Assembly (NCBI RefSeq): GCF_025060755.1
Contig: NZ_JANYUY010000007.1
Span: 122,371-186,370 of the forward strand
Direction of reading: 5' to 3'
Source of the DNA: Paenibacillus doosanensis
Lineage (GTDB): Bacteria > Bacillota > Bacilli > Paenibacillales > NBRC-103111
Length of the DNA: 64,000 bases
The position numbers were made by a program, and so were the translations under genes. Within the stretch, counting starts at the first letter, position 1, and the number at the start of each line of letters is the position of its first letter. This document shows positions 51,330-61,363 of the stretch, in pieces. The notes beneath the pieces were generated by a model. That model was given only the letters and a program-made list of their open reading frames with translations, did not search any database and was not told the origin of the DNA.

Positions 51330-53291
51330 TCATCCGGATACGGGCGTTCCCTCTCGAAGCTGCACTCCTTCCGGCAGCAGCCCGGCGATACGTTCTCGCA
51401 GCGCGGAATCGTGAGGCAATTCCTCGCTGAAAATCGCAATGATGCCGCTGTCGTCGCGGGAGCGGATCAACCGCCCCATCCCCTGCTTGAGCCGCAGCAG
51501 CATATAAGGCAAATCGACCTCCTCGTACGGGAATGCCGCCAGCTGCCGTTTGGCCATAAATACCGGGTCTTGCGGCGGAAAAGGCAGCGACCATATGATC
51601 ACATTGGACAAGGACGGTCCCGGCACGTCGAGTCCTTCCCACAGACTGACGGCGCATAGAACGCTCGGCTCATCCCGCTGAAAGGCTGCGATCAGATCGC
51701 TGATCTCCCGGTCGCCCTCGAACAAGAAACTCATGCCCGCGCATTCCGCATAGTTCGAAATCTCCCTTTTGAATCCGCGCAGCTCCTCCTTATCCTTGAA
51801 CAGCAGGAGCGCCCTGCCTCCCGTTCTTTGCAGCAATCGCACGGCCGTTTTCATTTTCTCCGAAAAGGTGCCGTTATGCGACCATTGCGGAACGACGACT
51901 TCCATTTGGCGCTCGTAATCGTAAGACGAGTCGACGGAGAACGATAAATAACGCTCGATCCCGAGACTCTCCGCCATGTAATCGAAGGCTCCGTCCACCG
52001 ACAGCGTAGCCGACGAGAATACGATCGGCATGTCGGCGCTGAACACCCGCTCCCGCAGCACTTCCTTCACGGTCCGCGGCATGATGACGAGCGACGGTCC
52101 CGTTACGCTATCAGTCACCCAGCAGATGAGATTATCGGAGCTCTGAAATAAACTCAATGCCTTTTGCAGCATCTCCAGATGCTCCTCGACAATCCGCAGC
52201 TGATATTCGTTCAAGGTGAACAAGGCGCTCTCAAAGACCAATTCCTCCTCGATGTCCGCCAGCAGCTTCTGGAACGAGCCGACTTCCCTCAGCAGTTCCC
52301 CGCTCAGTACGACTTGCTTGCGGTCCGACCCGGGAATCGCTCTGCTCTGCCCTTCGAATACGGCAAACATCGCTTCGCTCTGCACGATCGCTTCGTCGAT
52401 TAGCACCGCCAAGCTTTCGCGCACCTCGCCTTTGAGCAGACGGGTGATCAGTTCCTCGAACACGATATGCTTCAGCTTGTACGTGAGCGCCTTCTGGGCG
52501 GCCGATTCGAGCAAATGCCCTTCGTCGAACACGACGGCGCAATGCTCCGGCAGCAGCGGCAGCTGCCCTTCCCGCTTCCGCCCCTCGTAAGTCCATACAT
52601 GCTCCATATAAAAATCATGGGAGCAAATGATCAGATCGCCCGATTTTCTGTAATGGTCGCGCGACAGCGTTTGTCCGCAGCGGTGGCGCTGGCCGCAGGC
52701 GAAGCAGTCCTGGAACGAGTCCCAGTTCATTCGGCTCCACTGCCGATCGTCCAGCTGCGGATACTGCTTCCGGTCCCCGTAGGCGTAAAAAGACTGCAGG
52801 CCTTCGCGGAAGCGGACAAATTCGGGGAGCCCGTCGTAAATGTCCTGGTACAGCTCTTCTTCTTCATGTCCCAATCTCGCTTCGTCGAGCTTGGCCAGAC
52901 ATACGTATTGATCGGGCGATTTGCCCAGGCGGGCGTCGATCTCCATGCCCAAGTAGCGGGCAAGCTTGGCGATGTCCCCTTCCGGCTTGACAAGCTGCTC
53001 GATTAACGATTCGTCGGCACAGGCAATAACGGCCGGCTTGCGCATATAGCGCGCGTAGCAGACGGCGTACAGCAAATAAACGAGCGTCTTGCCGGTACCG
53101 ACCCCCGCTTCGGCGAAAATCGTCCGGTTCTCGGCAAAAGCTTTTTCAAGCTGAAAGGCCATATAAATTTGTTCGTCCCGAATCTCGAAACCGGACTCGG
53201 GCAGTATGTCGTAAAAAACGTCCGCGATCCAGCTCCCGACCTGCTGAATGAACGGCCGGGAATGATCATAAGTGAAAGGATATCGCTCCAA
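51330..53291 (-). CDS. DinG/YoaA-like Fe-S superfamily 2 DNA helicase
   Basis: 653 residues from a UUG start. Walker A EAGVGTGKT (63-69), Fe-S cysteines Cys131, Cys196, Cys199, Cys205 (XPD-like cluster), DEGH box (256-259), motif III FSSATLS, and motif VI QGMGRLIRSRDDSG. It lacks the N-terminal exonuclease of Firmicute DinG, so it is nearer YoaA. Unwinds 5'-3' flaps, D-loops or R-loops in repair. Confidence 0.93.
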   Translation of the reverse strand: MERYPFTYDHSRPFIQQVGSWIADVFYDILPESGFEIRDEQIYMAFQLEKAFAENRTIFAEAGVGTGKTLVYLLYAVCYARYMRKPAVIACADESLIEQLVKPEGDIAKLARYLGMEIDARLGKSPDQYVCLAKLDEARLGHEEEELYQDIYDGLPEFVRFREGLQSFYAYGDRKQYPQLDDRQWSRMNWDSFQDCFACGQRHRCGQTLSRDHYRKSGDLIICSHDFYMEHVWTYEGRKREGQLPLLPEHCAVVFDEGHLLESAAQKALTYKLKHIVFEELITRLLKGEVRESLAVLIDEAIVQSEAMFAVFEGQSRAIPGSDRKQVVLSGELLREVGSFQKLLADIEEELVFESALFTLNEYQLRIVEEHLEMLQKALSLFQSSDNLICWVTDSVTGPSLVIMPRTVKEVLRERVFSADMPIVFSSATLSVDGAFDYMAESLGIERYLSFSVDSSYDYERQMEVVVPQWSHNGTFSEKMKTAVRLLQRTGGRALLLFKDKEELRGFKREISNYAECAGMSFLFEGDREISDLIAAFQRDEPSVLCAVSLWEGLDVPGPSLSNVIIWSLPFPPQDPVFMAKRQLAAFPYEEVDLPYMLLRLKQGMGRLIRSRDDSGIIAIFSEELPHDSALRERIAGLLPEGVQLREGTPVSG

Positions 53292-53451
53292 TGGTTATGT
53301 GCCTCCGTCATGAAGTGAAATTTGCGCCGCAGCACGGGCATTCGGAATGCGAAATTCACGATCCTCCGCATCTCCCCCTGCCCGAACGACGATAAAAAGG
53401 ATACTGGATTATACATCCGGTACCCTTGACTATGTTCTCCGATCGAGTTGT

Positions 53452-54078
53452 TTATAGCTGCGCCGTAAACGTCCCTACGACTTCTTCGCCCCACAACAGC
53501 TCCATCCGGTCGCCCGATTGCAGCGCCCCTACGCCGGCCGGCGTGCCCGTGTAAATAATATCTCCTTTACCGAGCCCGTAATGCCGAGCAATGTAATCGA
53601 CGATCGTCTGCAGATTAAAAATCATATCGTTAACATTGCCCCGCTGAACCTCCGCTCCGTTTTTACGCAAAGAAAACTCCGTACGCTTCACGGCTTCTTC
53701 CCCCGGAAAAGGCCGGAATCCGGCAATCGCGGCCGAGTTCAGAAAACCTTTGGCCGGCAGCCACGGCTGGCCCTTCTTCTTAATGACCGATTGCACGTCC
53801 CGCAGCGTAAAATCGATCCCCAGAGCCATGGCGTCAATCAATTGATCGACGGAGGCGCCCGGCTTGTAATCTTCGGCTATATGCACGACAAGCTCGGTCT
53901 CGTAATGCACCTCGCCGCGGTCTCCCGGCAGCAAAATCGGCTGCCCTTGAATCGCAACCAGCGCATGAGTCGGCTTGGTAAAAATCATCGGCTCTTCCGG
54001 AACCTCGTTGCCGAGCTCCGCGGCATGCAGACCGTAGTTGCGCCCGACGCAATAAATGTTACGGATCGATTGCATCAT
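53452..54078 (-). CDS. Fumarylacetoacetate hydrolase-family protein
   Basis: 208 residues, AAAGGGATG before ATG. Compact FAH fold: [29 protein letters not shown], metal ligands in [14 protein letters not shown] (two Glu), DFTLRDVQ, and [21 protein letters not shown]. Such proteins are oxaloacetate decarboxylases, acylpyruvases or diketo-acid hydrolases. It lies by the AraC/glucuronidase genes, where keto-deoxy-sugar acids from glucuronate breakdown would be a fitting substrate class; this is inference. Confidence 0.9.
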   Translation of the reverse strand: MMQSIRNIYCVGRNYGLHAAELGNEVPEEPMIFTKPTHALVAIQGQPILLPGDRGEVHYETELVVHIAEDYKPGASVDQLIDAMALGIDFTLRDVQSVIKKKGQPWLPAKGFLNSAAIAGFRPFPGEEAVKRTEFSLRKNGAEVQRGNVNDMIFNLQTIVDYIARHYGLGKGDIIYTGTPAGVGALQSGDRMELLWGEEVVGTFTAQL

Positions 54079-54163
54079 AAATCATCCCTTTGCTCCCATA
54101 ATGATTGCTCATCTTAGCATAATCGAACGGCAGCGAAATCTCAATGCCCCGTCCCGACATGTT

Positions 54164-54997
54164 TCAATTGAAATCCAAGCGGTGCGTTTCGCGAAATTTG
54201 CTCGGCGGCAGGCCGTTCAGCTTCTTGAACGACTTGCTGAAATGATATTCCTCCAAATAGCCGCAAGCTTTGGCGATCTCCTTGACGGGCAAATCCGAAT
54301 ACATCAAATAATGCTTCGCGTGCTCGTTGCGGATATGATTGTGATAATGCTTCGGGCTCATGCCGACATGCTGCAGAAACATTTTGCGCAAATACGATAC
54401 CGAGATGCCGAAGCGGTCCGCCAACTGCCCGATCGTAAATTCGCTGTAATAGGACGTTTCCAAATAGTCCTTGACCATGTCCATCTTGGATGCCGCCGAA
54501 TCGCGGACAGCCGCTCCGTTATCGCTCGTCGCATGCAGCTCGTGAATCAGCGCCAGCAGCCTGGCGCAGGCCAGCAGAGCCCCTCCCTGGGCTCCCGGCA
54601 CCCAGCAGCGGTATATATCGCGAAATTGGCCGCTCAGCCGCATGCTGCTCTCCAGGCCGAACGACCTTAGGAAGGGCAGCTCCAACCGCCCTACCGGAGC
54701 GACGAAGGTCCACTCCTTGTCGTATCCGACCGCGGCGCAGTCAAACAAAATCATTGTCATCCGCAGCGGAAACCGGCCGTCCGACTCCATGGACATCGCA
54801 AGGCCGGGAGGCATATAGGCAAGCATGCCTCCCTCAACCGGATACGTCTGCTCCGTATGAAACGTTCCTTTGCCTTCGTGAATCCAATACAGCGTATGCG
54901 CTCCGATATTGTTGCGCTTGTCCGTCCACCCGGGAGCCGTCGGCTTATCCAGCACCCAGTGAATATGCAGATGCAGCTCGTTCAGATCATATGCCAC
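54164..54997 (-). CDS. AraC-family transcriptional regulator
   Basis: 277 residues from GTG 54997 (GGAG 7 nt upstream). N-terminal cupin (LYWIHEGKGTFHTEQ, MLAYMPPGLAMSM) and two C-terminal HTHs (FTIGQLADRFGISVSYLRKMFLQHVG; PVKEIAKACGYLEEYHFSKSFKK). Divergent from the beta-glucuronidase gene and probably its activator, responding to a sugar or uronic acid. Confidence 0.93.
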   Translation of the reverse strand: MAYDLNELHLHIHWVLDKPTAPGWTDKRNNIGAHTLYWIHEGKGTFHTEQTYPVEGGMLAYMPPGLAMSMESDGRFPLRMTMILFDCAAVGYDKEWTFVAPVGRLELPFLRSFGLESSMRLSGQFRDIYRCWVPGAQGGALLACARLLALIHELHATSDNGAAVRDSAASKMDMVKDYLETSYYSEFTIGQLADRFGISVSYLRKMFLQHVGMSPKHYHNHIRNEHAKHYLMYSDLPVKEIAKACGYLEEYHFSKSFKKLNGLPPSKFRETHRLDFN

Positions 54998-55190
54998 CCG
55001 TGCTCCAGCTCCCTTCGGAAAAACGAGCTTTCTTTGCTAACTATACCGAACCGGAAGCGATTTGTACAAGTCTTGTTCTCCTTTTACCCATTTTCCCGGC
55101 CTGCGGCCTTTTGTTACAATGCAGCTGTAACCGTAAGCAGCGGCAAGTATCGAACCGCCATATTATTGAAATGCCCAGGAGGTATAAAAA

Positions 55191-56918
55191 ATGATCAGAA
55201 CTTTTACGGAGCATCGAATCAGACAAACCCGGGAGCTTGGCGGACAATGGGAATTCATTACCGATCCGGCGGATCGGGGAATTCGCGATCAATGGTATGC
55301 ACAGTTCCCCGCCGCACAAACGAATGTGTTCGTCCCGGCCTGTTGGAACAATGAATTCGGTTTGTACGATTACGAAGGCGTCGCTTGGTACCGCACGACG
55401 TTCGAGCTCGCGTCCATAGAACATATCCGGCTGCTGTTTCACGCCGTATTGGGACATGCCGACGTCTATCTGGACGGACAGCATCTCGGCTACCATTACG
55501 GGGGTTACACGCCTTTCGATTTTGTCGTCCCTTCCGCGTCGGCGGGCAAGCATGAGCTGATCGTACGCACCGACAGCACGCTAACCCGGCAGACGATCCC
55601 GATTGACGCAGTCGACTGGTATCATTACGGAGGCATTATTCGCCCCGTCGAGCTGCAGCTGCTATCCGGCGTCTACATCGATCATCTCGGCATCGGGTAC
55701 AGCCTGGACTCCGGGAACCGGGCCGACGTCACCGTCTCGATGCGCCTGCGCTCCCTCTCGGCGGAAGAGCAGGACGTGCCGCTCGTTCTGTCGGCGGAGG
55801 ATCATGTATTTCACGAAGAAGAAGTACGCGTTCCCGCAGGGCAAACCGTGACCGTAGAGGTGCGCCAAACTTGGGACGATGTCCGCTTATGGAACGTCGG
55901 CCGGGCCGAGCTGTACCTGATTACGGCTTCTACAGGCTATGACGACAAGACCGACCGGATCGGCTTCCGCCGGATTGAGGTCAAGGACCGGCAAATCTGC
56001 ATTAACGGCCGGCCCGTCTACTTGCAGGGCGTGAACCGGCATGACGAGCATCCCGAATGGGGCTTCGCCTTCCCTCCCAAGCTGATGAAAAAAGATCTCG
56101 ATCTGATCCTGGAGCTCGGCTGCAATTCGGTGCGCGGCTCGCACTATCCGCAGAGCCCTTATTGGATCGATCTGCTGGACGAGCACGGCATCGTCTATTG
56201 GAGCGAAATTCCGATGTGGGGCGCGTTCCTGCCCAAGGAAGTGACGACCGATCCGGTCTTCCGGCAGCGGGCGATGCGAATGCTTGAAGAAATGATCGAG
56301 CGGGATATTCATCATCCGAGCGTCGTGTTCTGGTCGATCCACAATGAGATCGATACGACATGCCAGGAAGCGATCGATTTGTCCGTCCCGATGATCGAGC
56401 GCGTTCGCAGTATGGACAGCTCCAGACTGGTCGCGTACGCGACGATGCATCCTCTGAAGGATGTGCTGCTGCCGCTCGTGGACGTCATCGGCATCAACAA
56501 ATACCACGGCTGGTATGAGGGCAATGTCGAAGGATTCCAAGGAATGCTGGACGAATTTCACGCCTATGCCGAAGCGATGGGAGCCGGAGACAAGCCCGTG
56601 CTGATGACGGAATTCGGAGCGGCCGGCATTTACGGGGACACGGGCTGGGAGCCCCGCCTGTTCAGCGAGGATTACCAGGCTCATGTGATTCGGGAGGCGC
56701 TGCGCATTTTCCGCAGCGATGCCAAGGTAAGAGGAACGTATATATGGCAGTTTGCCGATATACGGGCCGACCTGAAGAGCGACCGCGGCTACTTCCGCGA
56801 CCGGGCGCGAAGCTTCAACAACAAAGGGCTGCTGAACGAATACCGCAAGCCTAAGCAGGCTTACCGCGTCGTCCGCGATATATACCGCTCGGCGGCGGAT
56901 AGCCCGGCGAAACCGTGA
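55191..56918 (+). CDS. uidA: Beta-glucuronidase, GH2
   Basis: 575 residues, AGGAGG before ATG. Sugar-binding jelly roll (1-170), immunoglobulin-like domain (175-265) and TIM barrel. Acid/base Glu386 in SIHNEID, nucleophile Glu474 in MTEFGAAG. The N543-x-K545 motif (FNNKGLLNEYRKPK) that binds the uronate carboxylate separates glucuronidases from beta-galactosidases. No signal peptide: cytosolic, so substrates must be imported as glucuronides. AraC gene divergent. Confidence 0.9.
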   Translation: MIRTFTEHRIRQTRELGGQWEFITDPADRGIRDQWYAQFPAAQTNVFVPACWNNEFGLYDYEGVAWYRTTFELASIEHIRLLFHAVLGHADVYLDGQHLGYHYGGYTPFDFVVPSASAGKHELIVRTDSTLTRQTIPIDAVDWYHYGGIIRPVELQLLSGVYIDHLGIGYSLDSGNRADVTVSMRLRSLSAEEQDVPLVLSAEDHVFHEEEVRVPAGQTVTVEVRQTWDDVRLWNVGRAELYLITASTGYDDKTDRIGFRRIEVKDRQICINGRPVYLQGVNRHDEHPEWGFAFPPKLMKKDLDLILELGCNSVRGSHYPQSPYWIDLLDEHGIVYWSEIPMWGAFLPKEVTTDPVFRQRAMRMLEEMIERDIHHPSVVFWSIHNEIDTTCQEAIDLSVPMIERVRSMDSSRLVAYATMHPLKDVLLPLVDVIGINKYHGWYEGNVEGFQGMLDEFHAYAEAMGAGDKPVLMTEFGAAGIYGDTGWEPRLFSEDYQAHVIREALRIFRSDAKVRGTYIWQFADIRADLKSDRGYFRDRARSFNNKGLLNEYRKPKQAYRVVRDIYRSAADSPAKP

Positions 56919-57016
56919 ACGCTGAGCGGCACGCTCGGGCTAACGAAGCGGCTGCCTATTCGTATCGGGAATAGCGGCTCGGCCGCATTCGCCTGCACAT
57001 GCGCAGGATTTCCCAT

Positions 57017-57062
57017 AAAATAGGAGCCCGGGAAGGGAAAGCCCAGGGCTCCTATTCTATTG
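57017..57062. terminator. Bidirectional terminator
   Basis: AATAGGAGCCC ... GGGCTCCTATT stem between the glucuronidase and capA. Confidence 0.85.
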
Positions 57063-57110
57063 CATCGCCGCGCGGGCGATATATGCCGTTCGACTGGCCG
57101 CTAGCGCCCG

Positions 57111-58643
57111 TCAGTCGCCGTCCTTCGCCGGGGTCGGCGAAGGCTTAGGCGACGATTTGGCCGTCGGCGTCGGTGTGGGCTTGGCAGCCGGTTTGGATGA
57201 CGGCTTCGGCGTCGGCTTGGTCGATGGAGTCGGCGTCGGGGACGGTTTCGTCGACGGCTTCGGCGAAACCTTCGGCTTGTCCGTCTGCTGCGGTTTGGCG
57301 GAGCCTCCGCTTCCCGCCGTAATGCCTGAGGACGGCGAGCCGCCGGATTCTTTCTTCGGCTCCGTCTGTTTCTTCGCCGCGGGCGTCGGCGTCGGGGTCG
57401 GCGCTGGCTTGACGGGCTCCGCTTCCGTGACGACGCCATCTTTATCGACGCTGGCATTGATCGAGATGCGCCCCATTCTCTCGAACAGATTGGCGCCGTC
57501 CTCATCCGTCATCCGTACAGGCTGCGCCCATTTGGTCAAGATCGGCACCATTTGCAGGCTGCAGCTTCCTTCCTTCGTGCATTCCGCATCGAGCACCATG
57601 CTCTCCCATGTCTCGGGAACTTCGTTGGTGGTGAAGATGAAATTGCCCAGACTATAGGCAATCCATTTGCCCTTATACCGTTCGAAGCCCTGAAGCACAT
57701 GCGGATGGCCCCCGATCACAAGATCCGCACCCGCGTCGATATACTTGTGGGCAAGATCGGTCTGCTCCTTAACCGGGCGGTCCTTGCGTTCGATTCCCCA
57801 ATGCGCAATGACAACGACAAGATCGGCCTGCTCGCGCGCTTTTGCAACCGCCTCGAGCGGCAGCTTGGCGTTGTACGTCTCGGCCACGCCCGGTTTGTCA
57901 TTGCCCGCATACCAATCGGCGTTCTCCGCTACCCGGCTGAAGCCGAGAAAAGCGATCTTAATGCCGCTGCGCTCCATGATGACGGATTGATACGCCTCAT
58001 CGCTGTTGCGGCCCGTGCCGACCCGCTTCATGCCGGCCTTTTCCAATTCGTCCAGCGTATCGAGCAGCCCTTCGGGGCCGTAATCCATAATATGATTGTT
58101 CGCCGTGTTGACCAGATCGATGCCTGCGGCTTGCATCACGGGCAGCGCCTGGGGCGAAGAACGGTACACGTAATCCTTGGACTCGGCGGTGCCTCTCTCG
58201 GTCAGCGGCGTCTCCAAATTCGCTACGGTAATATCGGCCGGGGTCAAGAAGTCCTTCACATAACGGAACGGATAATCCCAGCCGTTCTTCTTGAGCAAAT
58301 CCTCGACCTTGCCGGCGAACATCACATCGCCGATAAACGTCAGCTTGACGCCGGATTTGATCTCGGACTCCTGCTTGGACGCGTCGGGCTGTACCGCCTC
58401 CGTCGGCGGCTGACCGCCTTCTTGAACGTTCGTCGCGGCCGGAGAAGGTGCGGAGCTTGTTCCCGAGGGCTGCTGCTGAACGGGGGGAGCCGCCCCCTCA
58501 GGCAAATCGTCGCGGGATAGCCAGTTCATTAAATAACTGAAGGAAACGAGAGTAATAACGGCCAAAATGGCCAGCGTAATCCAAGTTTTCTTATTGTTTT
58601 TGTCTTCATCCCGATGCTTTTGCGAACGCGTTTCTATGATGAT
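57111..58643 (-). CDS. CapA-family (PgsA-like) metallophosphatase-fold protein
   Basis: About 500 residues. N-terminal anchor helix (TLAILAVITLVSFSYLMNWL), a Ser/Pro/Gln linker, then the CapA domain: FIGDVMFAGKVEDLL, NLETPLTERG, NTANNHIMDYG, VVVIAHWGIE and GGHPHVLQGFERYKGKWIAYSLGNFIF. The C-terminal 110 residues are Pro/Thr/Lys repeats (KPTPTPT), a wall-spanning tail. No ATG opens the frame. An SD (AAAGGGG, 58653-58647) sits before AUC/AUA codons (58643-58635), and TTG 58565 lacks one. Members take part in polyglutamate or capsule export. Confidence 0.85.
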   Translation of the reverse strand: MIIETRSQKHRDEDKNNKKTWITLAILAVITLVSFSYLMNWLSRDDLPEGAAPPVQQQPSGTSSAPSPAATNVQEGGQPPTEAVQPDASKQESEIKSGVKLTFIGDVMFAGKVEDLLKKNGWDYPFRYVKDFLTPADITVANLETPLTERGTAESKDYVYRSSPQALPVMQAAGIDLVNTANNHIMDYGPEGLLDTLDELEKAGMKRVGTGRNSDEAYQSVIMERSGIKIAFLGFSRVAENADWYAGNDKPGVAETYNAKLPLEAVAKAREQADLVVVIAHWGIERKDRPVKEQTDLAHKYIDAGADLVIGGHPHVLQGFERYKGKWIAYSLGNFIFTTNEVPETWESMVLDAECTKEGSCSLQMVPILTKWAQPVRMTDEDGANLFERMGRISINASVDKDGVVTEAEPVKPAPTPTPTPAAKKQTEPKKESGGSPSSGITAGSGGSAKPQQTDKPKVSPKPSTKPSPTPTPSTKPTPKPSSKPAAKPTPTPTAKSSPKPSPTPAKDGD

Positions 58644-59000
58644 CTACCCCTTTGTAACCAATGCGATCCAGCGGTTTCCACCGTCGCCGGCATGGATCTC
58701 CCGGCTTAAAGCTTGCCTAAAATTGATTCGAAGCAAAATAGCTTCTAGACATTATACCAAATATTGCTGCCCCGGTCATCGAACGAAAGTACGAGCCTTG
58801 GTTTATAAGAAATGTCCGGCCTTTGCAAAAACGGGAATATGGCCCCCGCCGTGCGCACTCCCCTCCGGCACAAGGAGCAAACAACAAGGGAAAGCTGTTT
58901 TTTACCGCAACAGGGTGTCTCTTTGGCGCAAAAATCCTTATAATGGAAAGATGGAGAGCTTTCAAGCTCGCAAGTCGAGACAGAATAGGAGTGCTTACCG

Positions 59001-59762
59001 ATGGAAAAAATAGCGGTCATTTCGGATATTCACGGCAATTTGCCCGCGCTCGAAGCCGTCGTGAAGGACATCCGCAGACGGCGGATCAAACGTATCTTAT
59101 GCCTCGGTGATTTGGTCGGCAAAGGTCCTCAACCCGCCGAAACGGTAGACCGGGTCCGCGAAATATGCGAGCAGACCGTGCAGGGCAACTGGGATATCGG
59201 CATCAATCGCCCGCAGGACAAAGCCGCCGGCATCTGGCAGCAGGAGAAGCTCGGAGCGGAGCGGCTCGATTATTTGCGCAGCCTGCCCTACTGCATCGAT
59301 CTGCAGCTTAGCGGCAAATGGCTCCGCCTATTCCACGCGTCCGCGCTAAGCGTCGATCATCGTGTCCCCCGCAAAGCGCCCAAAAAGGATAAGCTGTCGC
59401 TGTTTCAGCATACGGCCATGACGGGTATGCCGCTTGGTTCGGATTCGGAGCCGGACCGCATTCCGGATATCGTCGGCTATGGGGATATCCATATTCCTTA
59501 TTTGCAAACGATCAAGACGAAACAAAAAAAAGGGCTTATCGTGTTCAATACGGGCAGTGTCGGAGCTCCCTACGACGGGATTCCGGCGGCTTGCTATACG
59601 ATTGTCGAAGGGATTCCCGAATCCGCAGCCGCAGGGCCTTACTCCATTCAAACGGTGAGGGTGCCGTACGATATCGACAAGGCGATAGCGATCGCCGAAG
59701 AGACGGGAATGCCGGGAATCGAGCGGTTTCGCTACGAAATGAAGCACGGCGTGGAAATGTAG
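59001..59762 (+). CDS. Metallophosphoesterase (YfcE/calcineurin-like)
   Basis: 253 residues, AGGAGTG before ATG. Motifs VISDIHGNLPALEAVV (Asp8, His10), CLGDLVGKGPQP, GNWD (usually GNHD/GNHE; Trp replaces His), and HIPYL/NTGSVGAP near the end. A cytosolic phosphodiesterase of unknown substrate. The His-to-Trp change may affect metal or substrate handling. Confidence 0.88.
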   Translation: MEKIAVISDIHGNLPALEAVVKDIRRRRIKRILCLGDLVGKGPQPAETVDRVREICEQTVQGNWDIGINRPQDKAAGIWQQEKLGAERLDYLRSLPYCIDLQLSGKWLRLFHASALSVDHRVPRKAPKKDKLSLFQHTAMTGMPLGSDSEPDRIPDIVGYGDIHIPYLQTIKTKQKKGLIVFNTGSVGAPYDGIPAACYTIVEGIPESAAAGPYSIQTVRVPYDIDKAIAIAEETGMPGIERFRYEMKHGVEM

Positions 59763-59906
59763 CCGGTCACTATCACTATCCGGTTTACATAATCCTAAAA
59801 TGTGAGGTTTTCTCCTGCCTATGATACAATAAAGAGAACGCTCACATGCGAGATTCGTTTCTGCTCCAACGCAGCCCATACACAGCAGGAAAAGAGGAGA
59901 ACCCTT

Positions 59907-61130
59907 GTGGCCAGATGGAAAATCAACTTGATCGTGCTTTGGATCGGACAGTTTCTTGTAATGAGCGGCATGACGATGATCACGCCTTTTTTGCCGCTGT
60001 ACATACAAGATTTGGGCGTGCATGACGCCCATCAGGTAGCGATGTGGTCGGGCATTATTTTCGCCGGCAACTTCGTCACCTCGTTTTTGTTTCAACCGCT
60101 TTGGGGCGGATTATCCGATCGCTACGGCCGCAAAGTCATGCTGCTGCGCTCCGGCTTCGGCATGGCGATCGTCATGACGCTGATGGGCTTTGCGACGAGC
60201 CCGTGGCAGCTGCTCGCGCTGCGCATCGTGAACGGCGTCATTTCCGGTTTCATGCCGGCCGCCGTCGCCCTGATGTCCACGAATACGCCGAAGGAGCGGA
60301 TCGGCTTCGCGCTCGGCACGCTCCAATCCGGCGGGGTGGCGGGCTCGATCCTCGGGCCGTTCATCGGCGGCTTGTTGGCGGAATGGGTCGGCTTCCGGCC
60401 GATCTTCTACATTACCGGCCCTCTGCTGTTCTGCGCTTCGCTCTTGGCGCTCTTTCTGATCAAAGAGAACTTCGACGCCGCGGCGGCCAAAAAAAAGCCT
60501 GCCATTTCCACTATGGAAGGCTTCAAGGAATTAAAAAAGACAAAGCAGCTGCCCGCGCTGTACGCCGTAACGTTCGTCATTCAGTTTTCAATGCTGAGTT
60601 CGATGACGCTGGTCCCGCTCTTTGTACAAGAGCTCCACGGCAACGGGTCGATGCTCGCCTTCTATGCAGGCCTGGTCAGCTCGATCACCGGCTTCTCGAA
60701 CATGATCGCCTCCCCGCTGCTCGGCCGATTGAGCGACCGGATCGGTTCGGTCAAAATATTGGCGATTTGCCTGGTCGGCGCCGCCGTCTCCTTCGTGCCG
60801 CAAGCGCTGGTTACGAACATATGGCAGCTGTTTGCCGCCCGCTTCATGCTGGGCGTCTTTATGGGAGGAATGCTCCCTTCCGTACAAACTCTAATCAGCA
60901 AGTTCGCTCCTAAAGGAATGGAAAGCCGAGCCTACAGCTTCAATACGAGCGCCACCAGTCTCGGCAACATGCTCGGGCCGATCGTCGGGGGCGTCCTGTC
61001 GGGCTGGATTCACATTCAAGGTTTGTTTATTATGGCGGCCGTGTTTCTGTTCGCCAATGCGATCTGGGTACGCAAAGCGCTGTTTCCCGGTCGTTCAGGC
61101 ACAGAGGAAAACGCGGGCGGGACCGGATAG
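59907..61130 (+). CDS. MFS transporter (multidrug efflux, DHA1)
   Basis: 407 residues from GTG 59907 (AGAGGAG upstream; a longer frame from 59802 has none). Twelve helices, motif A WGGLSDRYGRKVMLLRSG, and antiporter motif GSILGPFIGGLLAE. The second-half loop SRLSDRIGS-like (GRLSDRIGSVKI) is duplicated as in all MFS. Related to the YfmO/NorA-like efflux group. The small anchored-protein gene follows 26 bp on. Confidence 0.88.
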   Translation: MARWKINLIVLWIGQFLVMSGMTMITPFLPLYIQDLGVHDAHQVAMWSGIIFAGNFVTSFLFQPLWGGLSDRYGRKVMLLRSGFGMAIVMTLMGFATSPWQLLALRIVNGVISGFMPAAVALMSTNTPKERIGFALGTLQSGGVAGSILGPFIGGLLAEWVGFRPIFYITGPLLFCASLLALFLIKENFDAAAAKKKPAISTMEGFKELKKTKQLPALYAVTFVIQFSMLSSMTLVPLFVQELHGNGSMLAFYAGLVSSITGFSNMIASPLLGRLSDRIGSVKILAICLVGAAVSFVPQALVTNIWQLFAARFMLGVFMGGMLPSVQTLISKFAPKGMESRAYSFNTSATSLGNMLGPIVGGVLSGWIHIQGLFIMAAVFLFANAIWVRKALFPGRSGTEENAGGTG

Positions 61131-61156
61131 ACGATTTTTATTTCGGAGGTGCTTGG

Positions 61157-61363
61157 ATGAAAGTGAACGTGAAAAAGGTTCTGTTAATTATCGTCTGCGC
61201 AGAGCTGATGATATGGTATTGGGCCCAGCTCGACAGCATCGAGCAAAACGGGCAAGTCGTGTACCATCATCAAACTAACCGCGACACGGAAGCACCTCAG
61301 AAAGCGGCCGTCGATCCCGCCGAAGCGGTGAACAAATCCCCCAAAAGTGACGTGATGCTCTGA
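61157..61363 (+). CDS. Small membrane-anchored protein, C-terminus derived from repeat R1
   Basis: 68 residues, GGAGGTG before ATG. N-terminal helix VLLIIVCAELMIWYW, polar remainder. The last 11 codons and stop (from base 61330, NKSPKSDVML) are encoded inside repeat R1 copy D, so an original longer or different C-terminus has been replaced. No family recognised; perhaps cotranscribed with the MFS gene. Confidence 0.6.
   Translation: MKVNVKKVLLIIVCAELMIWYWAQLDSIEQNGQVVYHHQTNRDTEAPQKAAVDPAEAVNKSPKSDVML

Noticed and set aside
57157..57657. Gly/Val-rich 166-codon frame
   Set aside because: Mirror of the Pro/Thr/Lys repeat tail of capA; the repeat itself makes both strands open.
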